From contig CM022672.1 in the NCBI GenBank assembly GCA_012295275.1, positions 19,663,394 to 19,727,393 of the forward strand: a stretch of 64,000 nucleotides of DNA, written 5' to 3'. This DNA is from Chrysomallon squamiferum. Lineage: Eukaryota > Mollusca > Gastropoda > Neomphalida > Peltospiridae. The notes below the pieces were generated by a model. It was not told the DNA's origin, did no database searches, and saw nothing but the letters and a program-made list of their open reading frames with translations. A program made the translations under genes and the position numbers. Positions 53,740 to 64,000 of this stretch are shown here, one piece after another; positions within the stretch are counted from its first letter, which is position 1; every line of letters begins with the position of its first letter.

Positions 53740-53819
53740 TGATGATGATAATAATAATTAAGGGAAATACAGAAAATAAAAAAAAAAACAAACAAAAAAA
53801 CAATTAAATCAGTAAATAT

Positions 53820-54837
53820 GTAGTGCTTAAAGAAAGATGAAATAAAATAAATTACTTATAAAACAACAAGCAAATAAATAAATAAATAAAATGATATCAC
53901 CTTCATTGTTCACTTGCCATTAATATTTATATTATGTATACTTATGAACCAAAATGTTTTCGCATTATACAATATGACGATAATTTTATACTGGGATAGG
54001 GAAATCAAAAAAGCTTTTATATATCATACAAAAATAATTACACCGAGAAAATGAAACCGTAATAGCCTCGAGTCAAAGTCAGCCATTATTCAAGTGCATT
54101 TAATTGTGTAAAGTATCGGGTAGCAACTTAGTGATCTAGACAGGTATTTGTACAAACAGATCAAGATACATTACAAATTATAACGAAATCCAAACACAAA
54201 TAAAAATTTGGTCTTGATATTGTACAGGTAATACGAAAGGTCACGAAGGGTTTCGATATTCAAAAACGTACATCTGAAGAATTTTATTCTTGTTTTTCAG
54301 ATTAAGAGTGTTAGATATTTGTGTTCAAGACTCAAACAATTGTGTTAGGTATTTTTGTTCAGAGAAATTATTGTTTTAATTTTTAATTTTAATTTTAGAA
54401 TTTAAAAAAAAAATTATGGTTGTGTAGAATAAAAAAACACCATTATGGAGAAGTTATAAAATTTATAATCTGATGTTCTAGGATTAATTAATAATGAATG
54501 CCTGTGAGTGTTACGAGTGGGTTATTTAGTTAGTTATTCGTTTATGTATTACATATGTGTTTAATTTTATATAGCGAATTGATGTTAAAATGGTAGGTTT
54601 AGTTTGTTTTTGTTATTAATTATATTTTGTTTTCAATATTTTTAAAAGAAAAAGGAAATATTGTATAATATACTTAATATTCCTGGGATTGTAATTTGAG
54701 CATATATACAAATTAGGATAGCAAATTAAAAAAGAAAAAGAAAGAAAGAAAGAAAAACAAAATATGAAAAAAATCAGTTGTTAACGTTTACTTTAAGCAG
54801 TTAGATGAAACAAAAATTAATTTAAAAGGCAGAACTG

Positions 54838-54869
<32 letters not shown>

Positions 54870-57110
54870 TTTTCTGTTCATTTATCCTGTACGGTTTAAT
54901 AGGATTTGGTTTTTAGTTTATTATTTAATGTTTGACAAGGACATTAACATGGGTAACTGAAGACTCTCTCTGGATGATGAAATGAAAACACGAGAACAAT
55001 GTCCAGATAGTTACCAGGCTGTGATTGTCCAAACGCAATTCTTGTGAACGATATATCAAGAACTGTGTATGGACATCAGTGCTTGTGACAATGCAACTCC
55101 AGCATCTGGGATACGACACTGCTTGAACGTTCTGGACTTTCCATTCATCAGAGTGTGAGTTTGAAACAGGCCAGTCACAAACTGTTCAGAAGACATTATG
55201 TGGGTCAGACATCAGTGTGAAATAGCTCAGAAGTGACACTAAATGGTTCAGAGATCACCGATAAATGCTTCACATCACTAAATGGTTAGAAGTCAATGTT
55301 AAATAGTTTAGAGGTCAAGGTTAAATGTTTAATGATCAATGTTAAATGAATAAGAAATCGGTGCTTAATATTTTAGAATTCCGAGGTCAGGCTAAAAGGT
55401 TCAGTATTTTCTGATTCTACAGTATATATCTGATGCGTCACTGCTAAATGTTCCATATTTTATTATTATATTTTTTAATTTGTATTCTGCAATAATGAGG
55501 TCACGATGGTTGTAAACGGTTTGGTTCTTTGAGACTGAACAACTTTTCAGACACATCTTTCCTAAATTATTCTACAATCTAGGATTCTGCAGTATTTAGA
55601 AGTTTTATTTTATTCATTTATTAATTAATTATTATATTTTTGGGGATCATTTCATTTCGTCGTTGTTTTGGAATTCTGTAATAGGAAGACTGCACAGGAC
55701 TCGGAAGGGATTGCCTTTTTGGGATTCAGTTGTTTCGAATGGGACAGATCAGTGACCTTCTATAGTTTTCACTATTTGTTATAGACTCTTGATTATTTAT
55801 TTTGATATTATGAGCTTTTATAACAGTTTCTTATGAAATAATTAAACAATAATTGTTTTTTGATTACTTTATCTCGTATATATAAACGATTCAATTAGAT
55901 ACAAAAACATTTAAAAATAAGAATCTGAATAAAATATTCTATTACGTTTATTTCATAATGTAGACACTAAAATCAGATTAAAACACAGTTCGACATAGGT
56001 ACCAAAACTGTTATATAAAATCCCATCTCAAAGCAATACTGATAGCAACATTAAACTGTAAAGTATTATATAACTAAAAATGAATTAAGCATTATATCGT
56101 TATAATTAAATGTATATGCATGTTAATGTATGTAAGTCAGTGTGTGTTTGTATGTATTTACGTATATACGTATATCTGCCTGTCTGTCAGCCCGTCTCTA
56201 TGTGTGTGTGTGTTTGTGTATGTGTGTACGTTCGTAAAATAATAATAGAACTGTTCATAGTGATGTTATCATTGCTTTACTATTGCAGAGTGTATTTAAA
56301 TTATTGTTATCGTTTTCTTACATTAAAATATTTGTTATAAATTGTTTTGTTTTTATTCATTGAAAAGTTTTAAAATAAAGGCTGCTAAATGTTTTTCATT
56401 TTCAGTATGCATATAAAAGTTTGATTTTCATAGCTAACTGCACATTGTATTGGTTTTAAATTTCTGTCGGAAGAGTTGTCTTATTATTATTATTATTATT
56501 ATTAAAATTTTAATTTTATATTTTCTATGAAAGATTTTAAAGCGAAAGTAGTTACTTTCATTTTCTTTATGAATTACTATACAATTCAAAACAGTTTAAA
56601 AAGTATTTCAAAACTGTGCATTTTAACTAAATGATCTATTAGAGACCAAAAAACTATTTTAAGTATTTTATTTATTTATTTTAACTTTGACATTCAATTT
56701 TGACATTTTTGGATTAATTCAATTTGAAATCTAAATGGACAATAATATCAATTTCAATTCAGTAGTTAAATATATTTATGTTATATACAATGTATACAAA
56801 AGCATTAAATTTTACTTTCACGATGAAGTTATTTAGCGAAAGTTTAATTCCAATAACAGAGTTTAAATTCGGATTGAGAACAATATGTTCTGAAATTTTA
56901 AAAATGTAAAATCTTCAGAATACTCATTAATAAATTTAAATGCCAGAGTTTCTAGTTTTTGTTTTTGATGTTGTTGTTATTGTTATTGTTATTATTATTT
57001 GTTATTGTTGTTGTTGTTGTTATTGTTGTCGTTGTTGTTTCTTTTATTTATTTGATGAGCTTTATTGTCGTTTTTGCCCAAATGTATGCACGTTGTATAA
57101 TGTATAAATA
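53820..57110. other. Gene-free stretch; possible long 3' UTR
   Basis: It is AT-rich with one island of balanced composition (about 54930-55200) and a degenerate repeat of about 25 bases, AAATGGTTCAGAGGTCA-like, at 55220-55400. If the exon at 52828 is real, part of this could be its 3' UTR. No other exon signals. Confidence 0.4.
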
Positions 57111-57127
57111 CATATATATTTAAAGTC

Positions 57128-57165
57128 CATAATAATAATAATAATAATATAATAATAATAAAAAT

Positions 57166-57220
<55 letters not shown>

Positions 57221-57344
57221 GTATTAGTAGATGTAGTAAAATTAATAATAGTAATATCATTTGAATTAGACTGTTCTTTCTCTCATAGTTACACACACAT
57301 ACGCACACACTCATATATTCTCCATACTGGCATAAAACCATTTA

Positions 57345-57404
<60 letters not shown>

Positions 57405-57405
57405 G
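57128..57405. repeat. (TAA)n and (TTA)n arrays in inverted order
   Basis: TAA units at about 57128-57220 and TTA units at about 57345-57405 are separated by about 125 unique bases, again a pair able to form a stem. Confidence 0.9.
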
Positions 57406-57771
57406 TTATTATACATGTAATACTGTCTACCGTCACCAAAGCGACGTAAACTGTTTTAAATATCCTCATGAAATTTCACTTCACTATACATTGTCTATGT
57501 AAAACAACCATTCAACGACCATTACACAGTGAAGTACAGAAACACGACACCATTTAATTATTCTCCTAAGCGTAATTCTTCAGTGAGCTACGCGACCTGT
57601 GCATCACAATGACGTACTGTTTTGTATGAATGGCTGACGCTGGCTTTTTCGTTGCGTAGAATCTATCACAGATAAAATACGTTAGCGTGGATTTTTTTTT
57701 TTTTTTTTTCATCCACGAGTGATTTCCCTTGTGATGCAAAATGAGGACAGAGATGGCCCCGCTGACAGGTT

Positions 57772-57817
<46 letters not shown>

Positions 57818-57912
57818 ACTTTCTGTACTTAACAATGGTTTGAATAATTCCACCAGCATATTTTACAAGGAATGTGTAGTTTAATAATAATATATGAATG
57901 GGCGGATTTTGC

Positions 57913-57913
<1 letters not shown>

Positions 57914-57953
<40 letters not shown>

Positions 57954-58163
57954 GATATATGTATATTCTCTGTCTTTTGTACGGTCTGATCAGACTTTGC
58001 ACTTAGGCAATAACACACTGACAAAAACCAGTCACGACCTCAAAGACCCATCAGATGCCCTGACAAGACTCGAACGCATGGCACCCGTTCGCCCGCACTT
58101 AGTATGTATGTATGTATGTATGTATGTATGTATGTATGTATGTATGTATGTACGTACGTACGT

Positions 58164-58207
<44 letters not shown>
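57914..58207. repeat. TG, TATG and TG arrays flanking the SINE-like segment
   Basis: (TG)n at 57914-57951, (TATG)n at about 58103-58155, (TG)n at about 58160-58207. Confidence 0.95.
57975..58105 (-). mobile_element. Possible 5'-truncated tRNA-derived SINE
   Basis: On the minus strand the sequence reads CGGGTGCCATGCGTTCGAGTC, with GTTCGAGTC as a B-box, followed by about 100 bases of non-repetitive body. The A-box side is replaced by TATG and TG microsatellites, which often adjoin SINE ends. No second copy lies in this window to confirm it. Confidence 0.35.
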
Positions 58208-58210
<3 letters not shown>

Positions 58211-58369
58211 CACATCTATAAGAGTTAAATATGCACATCCCTAGGCACTAGAAAACAAATTCCGTGTCTGTCGTAACCTAATGAAAAGTTAAACGAAAAA
58301 GAAAAAAAAAAAAAAAAAAAATAGAAAAATCACATCTGAGAAATGAAGTGTAGTATTGATTTGATATTT

Positions 58370-59245
58370 ACAGGTTGACGAATGGCGCGCATAGTAAAAC
58401 ATATATCAATGAAACAGAGCGAAACTGTATCGATCAGGAATTATCTTTGTATTACGAATTGAGCATGTCCCAGTGTTTACATGTTATAGAGAACCAGTGC
58501 AGAAACGAGAAATGTAACTGGAGCGAAAAGTTTCATAATAATAATAATAATAGTAAGATAGTATGTAGTAATAACCGCAATACTAAATATATTAATGATG
58601 ATGATGATGATTATAATGATGATAATGTATTATTACTGTTGTAGCTGTTGCTGTTTTTTTTTTTTTTCTAGTTGTTGTTTGTTTTAATTGTTATTAATAT
58701 TACTAATGTAATAATAATAATAACGACAGTAGTTAAAATAATGGTAATAATTATTATCATCATCGTCATCATCATATTCAATATCATCATATTATTTTTG
58801 AAATAAATTGTTAGGTTTCCTAAATGTATTTATATGAAAAATAAACGAAATAGCAAAGCTTCCCCTATCATAAATGTTTCCACCACTGGCACCAAACCAT
58901 CCACAATCAGCATCTACATCAACATGCACTTATAATATCACCACCATCTACAACAATATTAGTGTCCCCACACAATGAGCAATGCAACCACAACGCACGA
59001 ACTACAACTCAGACTCAGTCACTGTCAACATCACAACCACCACTACCACCACGACAGTAACAGCATTTCCACACAATCCATAACGATCAACCAACCGCAG
59101 CCATTAACACCATCAACCCTGCAACCATCAATAACAACCACAACAACAAAAAATAGCTCCCCCCAAAAAAAGTCACCATCATCAACACTGCAACCAATAA
59201 CAACAACAAATACCTCAACAAGAACACCAGAATCATGAACACAGA

Positions 59246-59284
<39 letters not shown>

Positions 59285-59340
59285 CTCAGCACTACAGCAA
59301 TCACAGCGACATTAATATAACAATAACAAAAAAAAATGAA
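58370..59340. other. Unique island then ATG/CAA/CCA-rich low-complexity DNA
   Basis: Positions 58370-58540 have ordinary composition, with an acceptor-like TTTACAG just before and a short open frame that runs into AAT repeats. Positions 58860-59240 are Thr/Ser/Gln-coding simple DNA with no thymine-rich interruptions. Neither is convincing as a gene. Confidence 0.4.
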
Positions 59341-60060
59341 AAAAAATCACCAGGTCACCATCACTGATTCTCGATGCTCAATTTAATAATCTGGCTCTGT
59401 TATGCATCAGGAAATGATTTCGGCTGGCCGATTGTCTAAATCGTTGATAGAAAATTATAAACTATTGATCCAGCAATAGGATAGTCGTATTTGCTGAACT
59501 AAACCCTTCATCACTAAAAATATGCTTCATGATTGCAGTTTTGACGAGTGCGGTTAATAATGGCCACAAACCATTTTAAATGCCGTTTATCAAAGCAGCA
59601 GAATGAGATTAGTTTTCAGATCAAAGCGAGCAAGGAAGACAGAAAGGAAGGAAGAAACATTTCATTTATTAACATTTATTTACGATGATGAAGATAGATT
59701 ACAGTGATAACATACATACATACATACATACATACCTACTTATATGCATATATACATACATACATACTTATATGAATATATACATACATACTTACAGGCC
59801 TACATGCATATATACATTCATGCATAGGTAATAATGGCCCCTAACCATTTTATGAAATAGTTTTAAGATCAAAGCGAACATGAAGGAAAGTTAGTAAGGA
59901 AGAAATGCTTCATTTATTGACATTTATTTATGATGATACTGACTTGTGACACTGATATAAAACATACATACGTACATACATACATACACATACATAAATA
60001 CATACATACACACATACATACATTATATAAATACATTCATACGAATTTTGACCTTTGTAA
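59340..60060. repeat. Candidate regulatory island with a ~277-bp tandem duplication
   Basis: Positions 59548-59765 and 59825-60030 are diverged copies. Both begin TAATAATGGCC, then CATTTTA, AGATCAAAGCGA and GAAGAAA, and both end in CATA-type tetranucleotide arrays. The unique island to the left (59350-59550) shows many homeodomain-like cores and no coding frame. Confidence 0.7.
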
Positions 60061-60289
60061 AACATACGTGTCGTAGCCTGCATAACATTTTCGAACAGTT
60101 TGTTCGTTTCTGTAATATAACTATTTAAACAATGTACACAGAATATTTGTGATTAAAACGCGGTTTAATAATCCTTAGAACTGTATAAATATAGCATCAT
60201 AGATAAAGAATTTATATTTAATAAAAGTTCGTTTTAAAATATTAAGAAAAGAAATAACAAAGTATGCAATACGTTATTGATGTTAATTC

Positions 60290-60304
60290 TATTATTTATT
60301 TATT

Positions 60305-60337
<33 letters not shown>

Positions 60338-60364
60338 TTTTTTTTTATTTACTTATATATTTTA

Positions 60365-60421
<57 letters not shown>

Positions 60422-60425
60422 TTTT
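60290..60425. repeat. (TTTA)n and (TTA)n arrays
   Basis: TTTA then TTA units with a T-run between; source of an Ile/Tyr-rich open frame. Confidence 0.92.
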
Positions 60426-60429
60426 TGTC

Positions 60430-62640
60430 ATATCCTTTATTTTGAATGTATACTTTATTTATTTAATAACTTAAATATTTTTTATGTTTTATACGCCTCA
60501 TTTATCACATTTCCAAATGCTTTACGAGGGTCTGTTCTTTTTCTATAAGTATTTTCTCTTTACACATTCATAATCATATGGAAACACTCACCATAGAGTT
60601 TGATAGATCTGCCGAAGGACGCTTGTATCAAAAAAAAAAAAAAAATAAAAAAATACAAAAAAAATAAAACAGCAAATAACATGAGGTTAATATTATCAGT
60701 ATCGATCTAAATTAATATCTAATATATTGTAAAAAATGCTGGGAAATCATTCCATTTATGTATTTCGGCAATCTCTGTGCTATAGTGTGAAATACAGATT
60801 TTTGCTGTTTGGCCTCATTCGGCGAGTGCGCAATGAATAGGGTAACTGATCACTTTTTTTCAATTCGATTTAATGTCTATTTTTATGTTTGTATATGTTT
60901 TGGAACTCTGACGTAAAATAGCTATGGGTATGGTACAATTTGGTCAAAAAAAAAATCATGTATTTGAAATAACGGCTGATCACGCGAAATACAAAATAAA
61001 GTAGTATATACGCAGGTATATGTATGTTATAATGATTTAATAACAAGCAAAATTGTTAAAGAAGTGTTAGGTATTAGAAAAGGAACATGCCAATGATGAG
61101 GATGATCATGACACAATTACAACAACAACAACAACGATAATAATAGTAATAAATACTAATGACAATATCAATAATAACAGTGTAGTAATAGTAGTAGTTG
61201 TGGTGTTAGTAGTAGTAGCAGTAGTAATAGTAGTATTTTCATTATTATGTTGTTGGAGAAAAGATCTGTATTTGGTGTAAAAGATGGCTGTAAATAAATA
61301 CAGATTAAAAAGTTAAAAAATACTTTTCTATAAAATCCTTAACTACAGTAACTGCAATAACTACAATATCAACACAAAAAACACAAAAAAATAAAAAAAA
61401 ATAAATAAATAAATAAAGCATATACATATGAATAGAGGTGTATGAAAATCAAGTATTAGATAAAGAAAAATATAAATAAATAAATAAATAACATGTTACA
61501 AAATACATCCATCATATTTATTGTTCTTTTTTTTTTTTTTCGTTAATGGCTGAATTTTATTTTACTGTTAACTTAAAAAAGAAAATATCAGCCAAGATAG
61601 ATCAACATAAAAATTAATGTAAAGAGAAAAAACTATTTTTGTTATTGCCTATGTTATTATTTATTTTTATTTTTTCATTTTTATAATATATGACAGTTGT
61701 ATGAAATGCATCGATACATTCCAAGAATATACAGAATATTTACAAACACATTTGTTTTTTTTTGTTTGTTTTTTTGTTTTTTTTAAAAAAATGATTTTAA
61801 GATCATAACAAAAACGTATCCAACAAAGATATAAGTCATCAAACAAAAATTTATTGGCAATGTTACTGAGGCGATGACCGTATTTCGTGAAAGCAGTCAT
61901 AAAAATTAGATGCTTTATTCACATGAATTTTTTTATTTTTTAAATAAGAAGATGAAGAAAGTGTCCTTTGTAAAAAAAAAAAAGAAAAAAAAAAGAAAAA
62001 ACGAAAAAGAAAAGAAAAAGAAAACTCCATCGCTTAAAGGCGCCATCAGATGTTCTGATCTGAAATTTGCAACAAAAAATTCGCGACAGGAGTCATAATT
62101 TTCAGTATTTTAAAAAATGTATGTTACATTTATAATTATTATTTTTATATATAAACAAAAAATTTTGAAATAGAAATTTATTAACACTTATTTTAAAAAT
62201 ATAACACCAACTACAGACGTTTTCTCGAAAAACATAAAATGCCGATGATGTTGTTGTTTTCTGATGAAGATGATAATAATAATTACTACTACTATTACTA
62301 CTACTACTACTACTACTGCTACTGCTACTGCTACTTCTAGTATTACTGCTACTAACATTATCATCATTATTATTATTATAATATTTATTATTATTATTAT
62401 TATTATAATAGTAATTTTGATAAATGTTTCGCATCTAATGAGCACCTATTTTCAAAGATTAACTTTATATTTAGCACTGGGAAGTCATCAAGATTTTCAA
62501 GCTCATCTATTAATTATTTTAAATAATTATTTCTATCCCCATTTTAACAAGTTCATTTTAATGTTTATATTCATGTCTTTTTATATTTTTGTTTATTATT
62601 TTGCACTTGAACATATTTAGTACGGAAAGGGTAATATAAA
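60430..62640. other. AT-rich stretch, no gene seen
   Basis: Short unique islands near 60520-60640 and 60720-61000, degenerate GTA repeats near 61180-61240, poly-A/T tracts, and (CTA)/(TTA) repeats at 62280-62410. Confidence 0.5.
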
Positions 62641-62654
62641 ATATGGTATAATAA

Positions 62655-62668
62655 TAATGATGATGATG

Positions 62669-62706
<38 letters not shown>
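62655..62706. repeat. (ATG)n(TAA)n microsatellite
   Basis: Short ATG array then about 14 TAA units. Confidence 0.93.
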
Positions 62707-62708
<2 letters not shown>

Positions 62709-62879
62709 AAAAAAGTCCTTCCCAAGACATTGGAGCTTCTCAGAAGGGTCACCATTTTGTTTATGATCATGATGGTCGCTTGCAAATGATTACGATGATT
62801 ATGATGCCAATAGTGATAATAAGAAAACAATAAGATAACAGCAACAGCAACAACAACAACAACAACAACCAGATGTATT

Positions 62880-63130
62880 ATTTTTGGAATCGTGATAAAG
62901 CGACTGGTGTGAAAGCGCCTTTAATGTTTACACCAGGGTTTTACACACACTGATAAGTTAAGTCTTGTTCACCATTGCTTCAAAGACCAGAATTCAATCC
63001 ACTCCCGCTGATTTGCGGCTTAATGACCGTGCTGCCGCCCATAAAAATGCCAAACCATTGTCCAAACATGGCCATTAATACTAAAGTTGTTAGACAGTGT
63101 GAAAAGAAAACGTATTCACTGACTGTTTAA
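62880..63130. promoter_or_regulatory. Candidate conserved non-coding element
   Basis: A GC-richer unique block with forkhead-type TGTTTAC, a posterior-Hox-type CCATAAA, and GGCCATTAATAC. It is flanked by CAA repeats and poly-A and has no usable reading frame. Regulatory function is inferred from motif density and the contrast with its flanks. Confidence 0.35.
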
Positions 63131-63174
63131 TATTTAGACACATTCAAAATCCAGGCTGTATATGTAGGTGGTGA

Positions 63175-63208
<34 letters not shown>

Positions 63209-63209
63209 A

Positions 63210-64000
63210 AAAAAAACATGAGACTATGCCTTACGTTAAAAATAGCAGAAACAATTTTTACATTTCAAAAAGACACATGTCGATATTTACAGACACAAAT
63301 GCTTTGAAAAAGAGAAAGCAGTTACATATCGAAGAGATTTTTATGTGGGACAATTACATGTTTGATCAATTACCTTTTAAATAATTGTAAAGCGTATTAC
63401 AAGCTCAAGACGTTATTACTATTAGTATTATTATTTTTTATTATTATTAGTATTATTAACAAGTCATAAATAGTTTTATGGAATAAAAATGAATAAATAA
63501 TGATTATTTATTTGTTTAACGATCGTATTTTAGGATTAACTTAGAGCATATAATTTTTTTAATTTTTTTATTTTTGAGTCTGAGAGAAAAATCCTGTATC
63601 ACCTCTCCCCGGATTACTCTTACCGGTTGAACACTGAATTATGCACCTTCCCACGAACATGAAAACTCACATTATTATTTTTGACACAGAAGTCCAAAGG
63701 TTTGGGTTTAATTAGAAATCATCATCGATAAGCACATTACTTAAAGGGTTTTACGCCAGTATGAAGAGTAAATGAGTTTGTTCGTATGTGTGTGTGTGTA
63801 ACTATGAGATACAGAATAGTCGATTCAAATGATGATAACTACAATTATTACTGTTATTAGTTTTACTATATCTAGTAACACTATAACTATTACTGTAAGA
63901 ATTATTATTATTGATCTTAAATATATATATTTATACATTATACAATGTGCATACATACGGGCAAAAACGACAATACATTTCAGCAAATAAATAAAAGAAA
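63210..64000. other. AT-rich terminal stretch
   Basis: One balanced island at about 63590-63790; the rest is TTA/ATT repeats and unique AT-rich DNA. No gene seen. Confidence 0.5.

Noticed and set aside
58375-58644. An 89-codon plus-strand frame after an acceptor-like TTTACAG
   Set aside because: Its second half is poly-Asn, poly-Asp and poly-Leu from microsatellites, no donor closes it, and I recognise nothing in the first half.
58975-59238. Thr/Ser/Gln-rich 87-codon frame
   Set aside because: It derives from CAA/CCA/ACC simple sequence that remains open by composition alone.

Overview
The window looks like nuclear DNA from an invertebrate animal. Genes are split by GT-AG introns, there are no operons, and the DNA is very AT-rich with dense microsatellites (TAA, CA, GA, AAAT, TATG, long poly-A). 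The gene families fit a lophotrochozoan, most likely a mollusc and plausibly a cephalopod. That placement rests on gene content and repeat texture only.

Four recognisable genes lie in the first 21.3 kb, all on the minus strand. (1) A tandem pair of serine beta-lactamase-like (LACTB-type) genes. Copy A (ATG at 3134) has exons 1-5 in the window and its 3' exons beyond the left edge. Copy B (10268..6249) is complete: 8 exons, 426 aa, with the SxxK and HSG active-site motifs. The two share intron positions, a GC-AG intron and about 1 kb of upstream sequence, so they come from a segmental duplication with starts 7.1 kb apart. (2) A secreted 297-aa protein (15156..12025): signal peptide, short four-cysteine basic module, two TSP1 domains, two peritrophin-A/CBM14 chitin-binding domains. 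Its frame is restored only by a 32-nt microexon. (3) An alpha-tubulin gene (21306..18390; 5 exons, 452 aa) with a compact promoter holding TATA, CRE, E-box and E2F-like sites.

From about 21.5 kb to the end (42 kb) I recognise no complete gene. Most of it is simple repeats, an AT-rich minisatellite (about 27.9-29.1 kb), a 96-bp tandem repeat (53.2 kb), a long foldback (49.9-50.2 kb) and poly-A tracts. Between these lie islands of ordinary base composition with CpGs and homeodomain-, E2F-, CRE- and CTCF-like sites, as in a regulatory gene desert or long introns. Three weak signs of a plus-strand transcript are a GC-richer promoter-like block ending in a splice donor at 33340, a probable non-coding exon at 45539-45772, and a possible C-terminal exon at 52828-52925.

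Two copies of one TA-flanked non-autonomous DNA transposon (352 and 134 bp) sit at 10.6 and 12.6 kb. The first interrupts a site that is empty in the duplicated copy A region. I found no rRNA, no intact tRNA and no CRISPR array. No clearly new biological system is evident; the most notable items are the microexon-dependent TSP1/CBM14 gene, the duplicated splice donors in LACTB copy B, and the long candidate regulatory desert.
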